Source: an uncultured Mycoplasmataceae bacterium (GTDB taxonomy: Bacteria > Bacillota_I > Bacilli_A > Mycoplasmatales > Mycoplasmoidaceae). Taken from it: a stretch of DNA of 10,665 nucleotides. Position numbers and translations under genes: made by a program. How positions within the stretch are numbered: position 1 is the stretch's first letter; each line of letters opens with the position of its first letter. Location of the stretch: contig CAMWRJ010000013.1 of assembly GCA_947176635.1 (NCBI GenBank), forward strand, positions 1 through 10,665, read 5' to 3'. The notes below the pieces were generated by a model, which had not been told where the DNA came from, made no database searches, and was given only the letters and a program-made list of their open reading frames with translations. Of this stretch, positions 1 through 8,684 are shown in pieces.

Positions 1-1805
1 GTTTTTAAGTTTTCAATTTCTAATAATATATTTCTATATTTTTCATTTTTTTCATTAACTTCATTTTGTAATATTTCAATTTTTTCTTTTATGTTAAATA
101 TTACATTAGATTTATGTTTAAAACCACCTGATAAAGAACCACCAACATTTTTTACATTACCATCTAAAGTAACAATTTTGATTCTTTGTTTTGTGATATC
201 TGAAATTAAACTAGCATTTTGAATATCATCAACTACTAAAATATTTCCTAAGACAAATTCGATTGCTTTTTTATAATCATTATCAACTGTTACTAAATTA
301 GAAGCTATATCAATAAATCCTTTAATTTCTTTAACAGCATTTAATATTTCACTTGGAACTGATTTTGCAACAATTTTATCTAGTGGTAAAAATGTTAAAT
401 ATCCTAATCTATTTTCTTTAGCAAATTTGATTGCTTGAATTGCAGAATGTTCATTTAAAGAAATAACATTTTTTGCAGCTGAACCCAATGCAGTAGCAAT
501 AGCTGTTTCATATTTAGATTTAACATTAATAGTTTCAACAAGTGTACCAATTATTCCAGGGAATAAATTTTTATTTGACATTATTGTGTTTATACATTTA
601 TCTGAATTGTGAAATTCAGCATCTCTATTTAATGTTTCTAAATCTCTTTTTTTAATTACTAATTCATCATTAAGTATTTTTGATTGTGAATTTAATGATT
701 CAATTTCTAATTGCAATCTACTTAAGTCAATATTAATATCAGAGATTTTTTGTTCAAGAACAACTTTTCTTTCTTCAGAAGATTTAATTACTATTTCATT
801 ATTCTTGATGATTTCTTTATATGATCTAATTTTATCTTCAATATTATTTGAATATAAAGCATTATTTAAATTTTGTTTATGGATATTAATTTTTGAATTG
901 ATAGCTAATAATTTATTATTTAATTCTTCTTTAATTTCTGTTAATCTATCAATTTCAATTTTGTTTTTGTCAAATAATTCATTTTTTTGTTTAATTAAAG
1001 AATTGTAATGTGTAATATTTGATTCTGTTGTTTCTTTATCTTTTGCTAATTTTTCAGATAATGTTTTTTGCTCAGTAAATCTTGATTTTGAAATTGTATA
1101 TTCTTTAGCTTTAACAGTCAAATCTATTTCTTTTAATCTTGCTGTTTTTTCTTGATAATCACGTAATTTGTTAGCTTGGTTTGATAATTTATTAATATCT
1201 CTTTGAATATCACTAACTTTTTTTGAAACAAATTCTAAATTAAGTTTAGCTGTTTCTAATGCTTTTAAACTTTCATGTTTTCTTTTAGTGTATCTACCAA
1301 TTCCTGAAGCATCTTCAAAGATTTTACGTCTTTCTTCAGGCTTACAATCTGAAAATCAGTTTACAGTACCTTGAGAGATTATCCCTAATGAACCTTTTGA
1401 TAAACCAGTATCTAAAAATATTTCTTGTATTTCTCTTAATTTAGCTGGTTCATCATTTAATAAATAAATAGATTCTCCTGTTTTTCTAATTAATTTTCTT
1501 GTAATTTTTATTTCATCTAAATCCTTATGTAATACTCTTGATTTATTATCAAAAGTTAATTCTACTAAAGCAAAATCAGATTCTGATAAATTTTCAGAAC
1601 CCATAAAAATTAAATTAGTTTTATCTGAACCACGTAATTGTTTTATTGATTGTTCACCAATTGTTCATTTTAGTGCATCCACAATATTTGATTTACCTGA
1701 GCCGTTTGGCCCAATAATAGAAGTCATATTGTGATCAAAATTAATTGTTGTTGGCTTAGCAAATGATTTAAAACCTTCAGCATGAAACTTTTTTAAGAAA
1801 ACCAT
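1..1805 (-). CDS. smc: Chromosome partition/condensin protein SMC (N-terminal ~601 residues; cut by left edge)
   Basis: SMC is the ATPase core of the bacterial condensin complex (with ScpA/ScpB) that organises and segregates the chromosome. The start is ATG at 1805. The N-terminal ATPase lobe shows Walker A GPNGSGKS at residues 32-39, a Q-loop ISQG near residue 145, and the SMC-typical EERRKIFEDASGIGRY just after. From about residue 160 to 410 the sequence is charged and heptad-like (coiled coil). From about 412 to 560 lies the hinge, with FPGIIGTLVE at its start and the glycine-rich GGSLSGG near its end. The returning coiled coil then begins and runs off the window, so the C-terminal lobe (signature motif, Walker B) is not seen. 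TGA encodes Trp47 and Trp150. It is the last visible gene of the nusA operon, 18 nt after the membrane-protein gene, with a modest AAGG ribosome site 12 nt upstream. Confidence 0.96.
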
Positions 1806-1823
1806 AATATTTTAAAACCTTAA

Positions 1824-2240
1824 CTATAGAATTAATGATTTAATATTTAAAATCATTGCTATTAATGCTATTGTAATACAAATAGAATAAATTATTCAAA
1901 GAGTTAAATGTAAATTTTTAGATCTTGAAATGTTATTAACACCAGACATTCAAGCACCAGCTACATATAAGTATGGAGCTACAAAAATTCCATATGAAAT
2001 ATAAACTAAAATTTGTGATGCTAATCCATATGATTTATTAACTTCCATATTAGCCATAATTGTAGCGCTATGTTGTGTGAATTGAACTACAAGTACAGCA
2101 ATAGTAATACCAAAGAATAATAATGTTATTCCAAAAATAATTCATCACGATTGAATATATTTTTTTGTACTTAATAATCTTTCTTCAATTTTAGAAGATA
2201 ATTTTGATTTTTTAGAAATAGGATTTGATGTACTTGTCAT
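1824..2240 (-). CDS. Small three-helix membrane protein of unknown function (138 aa)
   Basis: This reading frame is visible only when TGA is read as Trp, for example the WW pair at residues 32-33. It has a Ser/Lys-rich cytoplasmic-looking N-terminus (residues 1-30). Three hydrophobic segments follow at about 33-54 (beginning WWIIFGITLLFF), 74-96 (beginning LASQILVYISYG) and 113-132 (beginning LTLWIIYSICIT). A basic loop (SRSKN) precedes the last helix. No catalytic motif is apparent and I do not recognise the family. The start ATG at 2240 lies 1 nt after the rbfA stop. A strong AAAAGGAG ribosome site sits inside the 3' end of rbfA, so translation is probably coupled to rbfA. It is followed 18 nt later by smc. 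Operon position, good ribosome site and coherent helices make it a real gene. A role is not deducible; SecE-like or transporter functions are not supported by any motif. Confidence 0.85.
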
Positions 2241-2241
2241 A

Positions 2242-2598
2242 TTAATTATTCTCCTTTTTGCTATTAATTTCTTTAAATAAATTTTCTATTTTATTAGCAT
2301 AATCGATTGATTCATCTGAAACAAATACTAAACTTGGTGTTCTAAATGTATTTAATTTTTGTGCTATTTTTGATCTAAATAAGCCTTTTAATCTATTAGT
2401 TTCACTAACTACATTATCAATTTTATTTCTATCTAAACAATCTAGATAAACTTTTGCAATTGATAAATCTCCACTTAATTTCACAGCTGTAACTGTAGCA
2501 AACTTAACGATTTTATTATTTACTTCATTAATAATTGTGTCATTAATGACTGATTGAATAATTGATTCATATCTAGAAATTTTTATTTGGTTGCTCAT
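2242..2598 (-). CDS. rbfA: 30S ribosome-binding factor A (118 aa)
   Basis: RbfA binds the 30S subunit near the 5' end of 16S rRNA and is needed for late 30S maturation, especially in the cold. The length (118 aa) is normal for the family. The single KH-like domain shows the expected pattern: a basic N-terminal helix (RYESIIQSVINDTI), then a beta strand with alternating hydrophobics (VTAVKLSGDLSIAKVYLDCL), a helix (ETNRLKGLFRSKIAQKLN), and a final strand with the family-typical PSLVFVSDESIDYANKIENL. The ATG overlaps the infB stop as TAATG, and a GAGG ribosome site lies in the end of infB. The infB-rbfA order is the usual one in Firmicutes and mollicutes. Confidence 0.96.
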   Translation of the reverse strand: MSNQIKISRYESIIQSVINDTIINEVNNKIVKFATVTAVKLSGDLSIAKVYLDCLDRNKIDNVVSETNRLKGLFRSKIAQKLNTFRTPSLVFVSDESIDYANKIENLFKEINSKKENN

Positions 2599-4442
2599 TA
2601 ATTAACCTCATCATATTGTTTTTGAATTAAATTAAATACTTCTAAAATATCGCCTTCTTTAACATCATTAAATCTTTTGATTGTTAATCCACATTCATTA
2701 CCAGCACCAATTTCAGAAATTTGATCTTTTTTATGTTGAAGTGTACCAATTTCACTAGTATAAACTAAAACGCCATCTCTAATAATTCTAACTTTAGCAT
2801 TACGTTTAATTTTACCTGATAATACTTTACATCCACAAATTGTACCAATTTCACTGTGTTTTCAAGTTTGAATAACTTCAGCTTCACCTAATGATTCTTC
2901 TACAATAATTGGGTCAAGCGTACCTTTTAACATATTTTCAAGTTCTTCTTTTAATTTATAAATAATGTTATAAGTTCTAATTTCAACATCTGCTTCTTCT
3001 GCAACGTCTTTAATGTTTCTTTGAGGGAAAATATTAAATCCTACAATGATTGCATTAGATGCTTGAGCTAATCTAACATCAGTTTCAGTAATTGGACCAA
3101 TTGCAGTTCTAATCATTGTCACTGTTGTACCATCAATTTCAATTTTTTGAATCATTTGTTTAATTGCTTCTAATGTACCAAATACATCAGCTTTAACAAT
3201 AACATTTAGATTTTTAATTTCACCATCTTCAATTTTTTGTTTAATATCTTTACTTAAAATGTTATTGTTTCATTCCAATTTTGTATTTTTAGATTTAATT
3301 TTCATTGCAATTTCTTTTGCATCTTTTTCATTAGAAATTGCTAAAAATTTATCACCTACATTTGGAACTTCTTCTAATCCAGCAATTTTTACTGGTTTTG
3401 ATGCTGGAGCTTCTAATACTTCATTACCATTGTCATCATACATGATTCTAACTCTACCATATGTAGATCCAATCACTAAATAGTCACCTTTTTTCAAAGT
3501 ACCATTTTGAACAATAATATTAGCAACAGGTCCAAAGCCTTTATCTAAATTTGATTCTAATACTGTACCAAATGCTAATCTTTTTGGATTATATTTAAAT
3601 TTATTAATTTCACTGATTAAATTAATAGATTCTAATAATTCATCAATACCTTCTTTTCTTATTGCAGAACCTTTAATGAAAACTGTATTTCCACCTCATT
3701 CTTCAGCAACAATATTTTTTTCAGCCATTTGTGAAATAATTCTTTCTGGATTTGCACCTTCTTTATCCATTTTATTAACAAATACAATAATTTGTACTCC
3801 TGCACTTAAAGCGTGATCAATTGCTTCTTCAGTTTGAGCTTTTAATCCATCATCTGCTGCAACTACTAAAATTACGATATCTGTAACATTAGCACCTCTT
3901 GCTCTCATTTCTGAAAAAGCTTCATGTCCTGGTGTGTCAATGAAAGTAATTAATTTATTATTGTATTTAATTTGATAAGCACCAATATGTTGAGTAATTC
4001 CACCAGCTTCTAAGCTTGTTATATTAGATTTTCTAATTGTATCTAATAATGTTGTTTTACCGTGGTCAACATGTCCCATAATTGTTACAATAGGTGCTCT
4101 TTCGATTAATTCTGATTCAGGGTCATCAAAAGAAATGTTATCTAAAATATTTTCTTCATTAATTTCTTTTTCAACTTTAAAATCAAGACCTAGTTCTAAA
4201 CACAATTCACCAATTTGTTCTTCATTTAAAATTGTGTTAACTGTAAACATTTTTCCTTGTTTAAAAAAATATGTAATTATGAAAGAGATAGTTTTATTTA
4301 ATTTTTTAGATAATTCTTCAATTGATAAAGGAGATGTGAAGATAAATGTTCCATCTTTTACACCAACATCAACTTTTTTCATTTCTTTTTTCAAATTAAT
4401 AGATTGTCTATTATCAACTGTTTTTTTTGTTTTTTTAGCCAT
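2598..4442 (-). CDS. infB: Translation initiation factor IF-2 (614 aa)
   Basis: IF-2 is the GTPase that brings fMet-tRNA to the 30S subunit and promotes subunit joining. A short IF2_N domain lies at about residues 37-85. The G domain has G1 GHVDHGKT (123-130), the switch I region with [11 protein letters not shown] (147-157), G3 DTPGH (169-173) and G4 NKMD (223-226). Domains II-IV follow, including [13 protein letters not shown] and the C-terminal barrel ending near KEGDILEVF. In-frame TGA codons encode Trp, the first at residue 249. At 614 aa it lacks the long charged N-terminal extension of enterobacterial IF-2, as is usual in mollicutes. The ATG at 4442 has an AGAGGG ribosome site 8 nt upstream and lies 22 nt after ylxR. 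The stop overlaps the rbfA start. Confidence 0.98.
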
Positions 4443-4464
4443 AATTCATACCCTCTTTCTATAA

Positions 4465-4716
4465 TTATTTAGTTATAAAATTAAATATATTTTCATTAAT
4501 TTTAATATTCTTTTTCTTATTGAATTGATATATTTTAATAAATTTAATTATTTCATCATGATTATTACAAACATAATAACCTCTATATTGTTTGTTTTGG
4601 TTTATGTCAATAAATAATTCTGAATCAAAAATATAAAATCTAATAAGTTGTGATTTATTTTTAATTTTTTTACAAATTAAGCATTTTCTATTTGAAAAAT
4701 TATTTTTTGTTTTCAT
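4465..4716 (-). CDS. ylxR: YlxR family RNA-binding/nucleoid-associated protein (83 aa)
   Basis: YlxR (DUF448) is a small basic protein found between nusA and infB in Firmicutes. Members have been linked to RNA binding and, in some bacteria, to transcriptional control. The family signature RxCxxC is present near the N-terminus as RKCLICKK. It is followed by ELIRFY-like text (SQLIRFYIF) and the glycine/arginine turn YRGYYVC that resembles the family GRGAYVC motif. The C-terminus is lysine-rich. I chose ATG 4716; an in-frame TTG lies two codons upstream at 4722, right after an in-frame stop. The start overlaps the 3' end of nusA by 17 nt with no clear Shine-Dalgarno, so translation is probably coupled to nusA. 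The L7Ae-like gene ylxQ, often found next, is missing. Confidence 0.88.
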   Translation of the reverse strand: MKTKNNFSNRKCLICKKIKNKSQLIRFYIFDSELFIDINQNKQYRGYYVCNNHDEIIKFIKIYQFNKKKNIKINENIFNFITK

Positions 4717-6022
4717 CTTCAATTAATTTTGAAATATCGTCATTAAATAAATCATTAATGAATTCTTCTGAATATTCATCTTCTGAATTAATTAATTCAT
4801 CCATATCCATTGAATAATCATTAGATTCTAAATTTTCTTCTAATGATTCAGTATTTACATTAAAGCTTTCAAATTGATTTTCATTTAATTCTGGAAATTC
4901 TGCAATTGGAGTATATTCAATTCCATTTTCTTTTGCATAATCTAATGTTTTTACATCAATTGAAAAATTAAGTAATTTATTAATTAATTTAACATTAATA
5001 CCGAATTTTCCTAATATAACAGAAACGTCTTCATCTTTAACAAACACAATTGTTGATTTAATTTTGTTTTCATCATCATATTGAATGTTAATACCTAATA
5101 ATTTATCTCTACCAAATAAGTTAATTAAATTTTTAATAGGGTCTTCATAATCTAAAAATACTTCAATTTTTTCTTGACCTATTAAATTTGAAATTGATTT
5201 AATTCTCATACCTTTGTTACCAATACAAATAGCTACTGGTTCAGTCATTGATTTTGAATTTGGTTTTACTAATACTTTAGATTTAACACCTGCAGTTCTT
5301 GCAACTTTTGTAATTTTAATTAAATCTTGATCAATTTCTGGAATTTCTAAAGTCATATAGTATTTAATTAATTCTTCACTTGCTCTTGATAAAACAACTG
5401 GTCAAAATTTAGATTGTTCTGTTACTTCTTTTACAACAAATGGATATTTATTTCCTAAAATTAATCTTTCTCTTGGGTTTTGTTCTTTTTTAGGTAAATA
5501 ACCTGTTGTTTCAACTACATTTTCAATTCCTTTTAAATCAACATAGTAAGCACCGGATTTTCTATCATCTTTTTCAAATTCAGCATAAACAATTTGATTT
5601 ACTTTTGATTTTCACGAAGAATAAACTTGTTGGTTTGTAACTTCAATCATTTTTTGTTTAAATGTTTGAATAATTTGTTGAACTTCACCTCTACTAAATT
5701 CTTTTTGAATATCAAATTCTCTATAATATTTGTCACCAACTTTAAGATTTAATTTTTTAATTTCTTTATCATTTTCAGGTATTTCAATAAAATCATCGTA
5801 ATCATCTTTGTTTTTGTCTACAACATCAAATTCAATTTCAGATTTTAATTTTCTATTATTTAAGTCAATATCAAAATTTAGATTTTTAACATCGAATTTT
5901 TTTTGATATGTTTTTTTAATAGCATCAACTAAAAAATTTTTAACTAATTCAGCATCAATTCTTTTTTCTCTTGCCGAATTTTCTATTTCATTAATGATTA
6001 AATCTATAAATTCTTGTTTCAT
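4700..6022 (-). CDS. nusA: Transcription termination/antitermination protein NusA (440 aa)
   Basis: NusA binds RNA polymerase and controls pausing, hairpin-dependent termination and antitermination. Domains in order: N-terminal RNAP-binding domain (about 1-125); S1 domain (about 130-200), ending in LPKKEQNPRERLILG; the linker SRASEELIKYYMTLEIPEI; KH1 with GNKG at about 268-271; KH2 with GKFG at about 338-341; and an acidic Asp/Glu-rich tail (about 375-440) that is longer than in a minimal NusA. TGA encodes Trp137 and the Trp in KFWPVV. The start ATG 6022 follows the ribosome site GAGGAG with only 3-4 nt spacing. It is the first gene of the operon; rimP, normally just upstream, is absent. The 65-nt leader carries a hairpin that could mask this ribosome site. 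Confidence 0.97.
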
Positions 6023-6081
6023 AAACTCCTCTTAAATTACATTAAAATATATAAAATCAAGGAGGAGTTACCCCCTTGATT
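6023..6081 (-). promoter_or_regulatory. nusA 5' leader: hairpin with exact complement to the nusA ribosome-binding site
   Basis: In the minus-strand RNA, 6081-6055 forms an 11-bp stem, AAUCAAGGGGG / CCUCCUUGAUU (one G.U pair), around the 5-nt loop UAACU. A U-rich stretch follows. The G.U pair becomes an A-C mismatch on the plus strand, so the fold favours a minus-strand transcript. The loop plus 3' arm contains AACUCCUC (6069-6062), exactly complementary to GAGGAGUU (6031-6024), the nusA ribosome site. The two pairings exclude each other. This suggests attenuation or ribosome-site masking, possibly autoregulatory; that is inference. Confidence 0.55.
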
Positions 6082-6093
6082 AATAATATTAAA

Positions 6094-6099
6094 ATTATA
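6094..6099 (-). promoter_or_regulatory. Probable nusA operon promoter (-10 TATAAT)
   Basis: A perfect TATAAT on the minus strand would place the transcript start near 6087, giving a leader of about 65 nt that begins just before the leader hairpin. The -35 region (about 6117-6122, TATAAA) is poor, as is common in mycoplasmas. Confidence 0.55.
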
Positions 6100-6262
6100 C
6101 TAAAATATTTAGTCTATTTATAATAGAAATTTGTTTTTATCAAAAATATTTAACGAAAATGTATGTTTATATTCAAAAAATATATACACAATAATTTAAA
6201 ATTTTAACATATAAAATCAATAAAAAAATTAATTTTTTATTTAAATTTTCTTCATGTTTTTT

Positions 6263-6271
6263 TGATATTAT
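6263..6271 (+). promoter_or_regulatory. Extended -10 promoter of the BMP-family gene (leaderless mRNA)
   Basis: TGATATTAT is an extended -10 (TGn plus TATTAT at 6266-6271). Standard spacing puts +1 at 6278, which is the A of the ATG. No Shine-Dalgarno lies before the start; only T-rich sequence separates the -10 from the ATG. The same TGATATTAT box occurs before the small-RNA candidate at 8787-8795. Confidence 0.6.
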
Positions 6272-6277
6272 TTTTTT

Positions 6278-7849
6278 ATGATAGCTAGTAAATCTAAGAA
6301 AAAATTATTGATCTATTCTATCTCAATCCCTACATCTATTGCAGTTATAACAGGAGTGACTGTCGGGGGATATTTTATTTCATCAAAATCAAATCCTTTT
6401 CTAAACTATGCAAAAGGACCGATTAATAATACAATTGAAGCTTTTCAAGCAGTATATTATTCTTACCTAATTAATAATGCTCATTTAATGGTTTTACCAG
6501 GTTTTACCTTAACCGAATCAATGAGTGTTTCTTTGTTAGAGCCTAAGTATAATGATGCTGCTTTTTTATTAGTCGATGACAGATATGGTGGCCCAGCCAC
6601 ATCACAAGTAGCAGGAGCTAGTTTTAGAAGTGATCAAGGATCATTTGTAACTGGTATTGCAATTGCAATGTATCTTAATGAAAATAAAGATTATTTTTTA
6701 GGATCAGATAACCAATTAACATGAGGTACATATGGTGGTATGCCATTCAATTCAGTTTTAAGTTTTATGACAGGTGTCCAATTAGGAATTGCATGATTTA
6801 ATACTGAAATCGCAGCTAAAAATGCAAATTATGAACCAATTTATCAAATTTCACTAGGAAATGCAGAAAGAGACATTTTCTCTGGTGGGTTTGGTACAAA
6901 TGACGGTGATTATATAATCGAAAGATTTTTACTAACAGATATTGATTGTTTAATGCCTGTTGCAGGTCCACAAACTTTAACAGCAATCAATAAAATTCTT
7001 GCAAAAAATAAAAGAACAGTTGTAATTGGTGTAGATAGTCCAATTGAAAACGACAAAGTTGTAATGACTAAAAAGCTTCCAAAATCTAATAATATGCCAA
7101 AAATAGATTTAATAGCTCCCTTCTCTTCACTTAAGAATACTGGTTTAATTACATATAATATTTTAGAAAATATGGCAGCTGGTAATTCTTATGACAAAAC
7201 TATTACTAACAATGACATTGGAGGGTTAGGTTATCAATCATTAGGAACAATTGATAATGATTGTGTTGGTGTTAGTGATAATGGTAAAGAATATTTCATA
7301 AACGCAATGAAAATTGCATTCCCAAATGACAATATATCTGATTACAAAACAGCAACAAATAAATTAAATTATGTTGATTTATATAAAAAATTAAATACTG
7401 ATAACTATAGAACTTTTGTAACATTTAAAAATGATGAACTTTTTGACATATCTAAATATGAACAAGCAGTTAAAAATGTTAATGATTTTCAAAAATATCC
7501 AGCATTACCAGAAGCAGGAGAAGTTTTAGCAAAAATGCCTGATAAAGTTCCAAATGAATTAACAAATAACTTTAATCAAGAAGAGTGAGATTACAAAAAA
7601 TCAGCACCTGAAAGAGTTAAAAAATATTTAGATCCAAAAGAAAATAAATTTTTCCAAGATGAAATTAAAGTAGTTTTATCAACTCCATCTTCAGTTTTAT
7701 TAGATGCTTCTTTTGGTCAATCATGTTATGATGGAATTGCTGCTTTTTATAAAAAGAATGATGTTATTTTACCTTTTACAAATTCTACTCAAGCATTAAT
7801 AAATGCTATAAATAATGAAAATTCTAAGAAAAGAAATATTAAAATCTAG
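6278..7849 (+). CDS. BMP/PnrA-like membrane-anchored nucleoside-binding protein (523 aa)
   Basis: This is probably the extracellular substrate-binding component of an ABC importer; studied BMP family members such as treponemal PnrA bind purine nucleosides. The frame is continuous from ATG 6278 to TAG 7847-7849 only with TGA as Trp (residues 149, 173, 437). A Lys-rich N-terminus is followed by one hydrophobic segment (about 10-33). No lipobox Cys follows it, so the protein should be held by an uncleaved helix rather than lipid-modified. BMP-like blocks are SFRSDQGSFVTGIAIA (115-130), GTYGGMPFNSV (150-160) with SFMTGVQLGIAW, and DIDCLMPVAGPQT (about 224-236). At 523 aa it is much longer than typical BMP proteins of about 330-350 aa; the extra length is Lys/Asn-rich. 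It is monocistronic with its own terminator. No permease or ATPase gene lies nearby. The BMP assignment rests on motif resemblance, so the exact ligand is unknown. Confidence 0.82.
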
Positions 7850-7870
7850 GATTTATTCCTAGTTTTTTTT
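7846..7870 (+). terminator. Rho-independent terminator of the BMP-family gene
   Basis: A 6-bp stem CTAGGA/TCCTAG (7846-7851 with 7857-7862) and 5-nt loop are followed by eight T. The stem overlaps the TAG stop codon. Confidence 0.85.
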
Positions 7871-7900
7871 ATTTTTTGTTTTGTGTACAATTATTTTTTA

Positions 7901-7906
7901 TATAAT
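7901..7906 (+). promoter_or_regulatory. Probable upp promoter (-10 TATAAT)
   Basis: A perfect TATAAT lies 30 nt before the upp ATG, with predicted start near 7913. No good -35 exists at standard spacing (TTGTGT at 7881 is 14 nt away). The 24-nt leader has only a weak ribosome site, AGTAGGTAG. Confidence 0.5.
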
Positions 7907-7936
7907 AAAAAAGATTTGATATTAAGTAGGTAGATT

Positions 7937-8563
7937 ATGTATAAAATTATTTCTCATCCATTAGTTATTGACAAACTAACAAGATTAAGAAAAGCAGATA
8001 CTGATACTTTTGTTTTTAGACAAAACTTAAAAGAATTAACTCAATTAATGTTTTATGAAGCAACAAAAGACTTATCTTTAACAGAAATTAAAATTAATAC
8101 ACCTGTTACTAAAAATGTAACTGGTTATAAAATTAGTAATCCAATTCTATTAGTTGCTATTTTAAGAGCAGGTTTAGGAATGGTAGATGCATTAAAAGAA
8201 TTATTACCAAACTGTTCTATCGGCCACATTGGTTTATATAGAAATGAACAAACACTACAACCAGTACAATATTATTTTAAAATGCCTCACAACATAAATG
8301 AATCTATTACTTTTATTTGTGATCCAATGTTAGCAACTGGTGGTAGTGCAATTGCTGCAATTGATTTAATTAAAAAACAAAAACCTAAGAAAATTGTTTA
8401 TGTTGGTATTTTAGGAAGTAAATACGGGTTAGAACAATTAGCTGCTGCTCATCCTGATATTGATATTTATCTTGCTGGTTTAGACAATGAATTAAATGAT
8501 AAAGGATATATTGTTCCAGGTTTAGGTGATGCTGGAGATAGAATATTTGGAACAAGTAAATAA
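7937..8563 (+). CDS. upp: Uracil phosphoribosyltransferase (208 aa)
   Basis: UPRT converts uracil and PRPP to UMP and pyrophosphate, the main uracil salvage step; mollicutes cannot make pyrimidines de novo. Length 208 aa matches the family. Visible motifs are AILRAGLGM (about 74-82), the PRPP-binding loop ICDPMLATGGSAIAAI (about 127-142), and the uracil-binding C-terminal block YIVPGLGDAGDRIFGT (about 191-206). The N-terminal RxKxTDTxxFR pattern is also recognisable (RLRKADTDTFVFRQN). The frame has no Trp. It lies 87 nt after the BMP-family gene, beyond that gene's terminator, so it is transcribed separately. The pairing with a possible nucleoside-binding protein fits a salvage theme. Confidence 0.98.
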   Translation: MYKIISHPLVIDKLTRLRKADTDTFVFRQNLKELTQLMFYEATKDLSLTEIKINTPVTKNVTGYKISNPILLVAILRAGLGMVDALKELLPNCSIGHIGLYRNEQTLQPVQYYFKMPHNINESITFICDPMLATGGSAIAAIDLIKKQKPKKIVYVGILGSKYGLEQLAAAHPDIDIYLAGLDNELNDKGYIVPGLGDAGDRIFGTSK

Positions 8564-8566
8564 TTG

Positions 8567-8597
8567 AATGAAGTGTTTTAAAACATTTCATTTTTTT
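8567..8597 (+). terminator. Rho-independent terminator of upp
   Basis: A 13-bp stem (AATGAAGTGTTTT 8567-8579 with AAAACATTTCATT 8580-8592, one G.U; the central T4A4 must partly open as the loop) runs into a seven-T tract, starting 4 nt after the upp stop. Confidence 0.8.
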
Positions 8598-8684
8598 ATT
8601 TGATAATAAACTATATTATGCATACTATACTTTGTCTTGTTTGCTTTTTTGTTTTCAGAATAAAGTATATGGTTTAACTAACAA
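8598..8684. other. Intergenic stretch with an 8-bp hairpin, no gene seen
   Basis: This stretch lies between the upp terminator and the symmetrical terminator at 8686-8717. It contains TATACTTT (8626-8633) and its inverted copy AAAGTATA (8662-8669) around a 28-nt T-rich loop. There is no credible reading frame. A plus-strand -10-like TATACT overlaps the left arm. Confidence 0.4.

Noticed and set aside
805-1008. Plus-strand frames over smc, infB, rbfA and upp (for example 805-1008, 3259-3483, 4135-4464, minus 8385-8591)
   Set aside because: Antisense shadows of well-supported genes; hydrophobic or low-complexity text with no ribosome sites.
6190-6245. A/T palindrome AATAAAAAA/TTTTTTATT as an operator in the divergent region
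   Set aside because: Pure A/T inverted repeats are expected by chance in such AT-rich intergenic DNA; no second copy or known operator consensus.
6278-7849. Pseudogene reading of the BMP-family gene (three apparent stops)
   Set aside because: All three interruptions are TGA, which is Trp in this code; the frame is otherwise intact over 523 codons.
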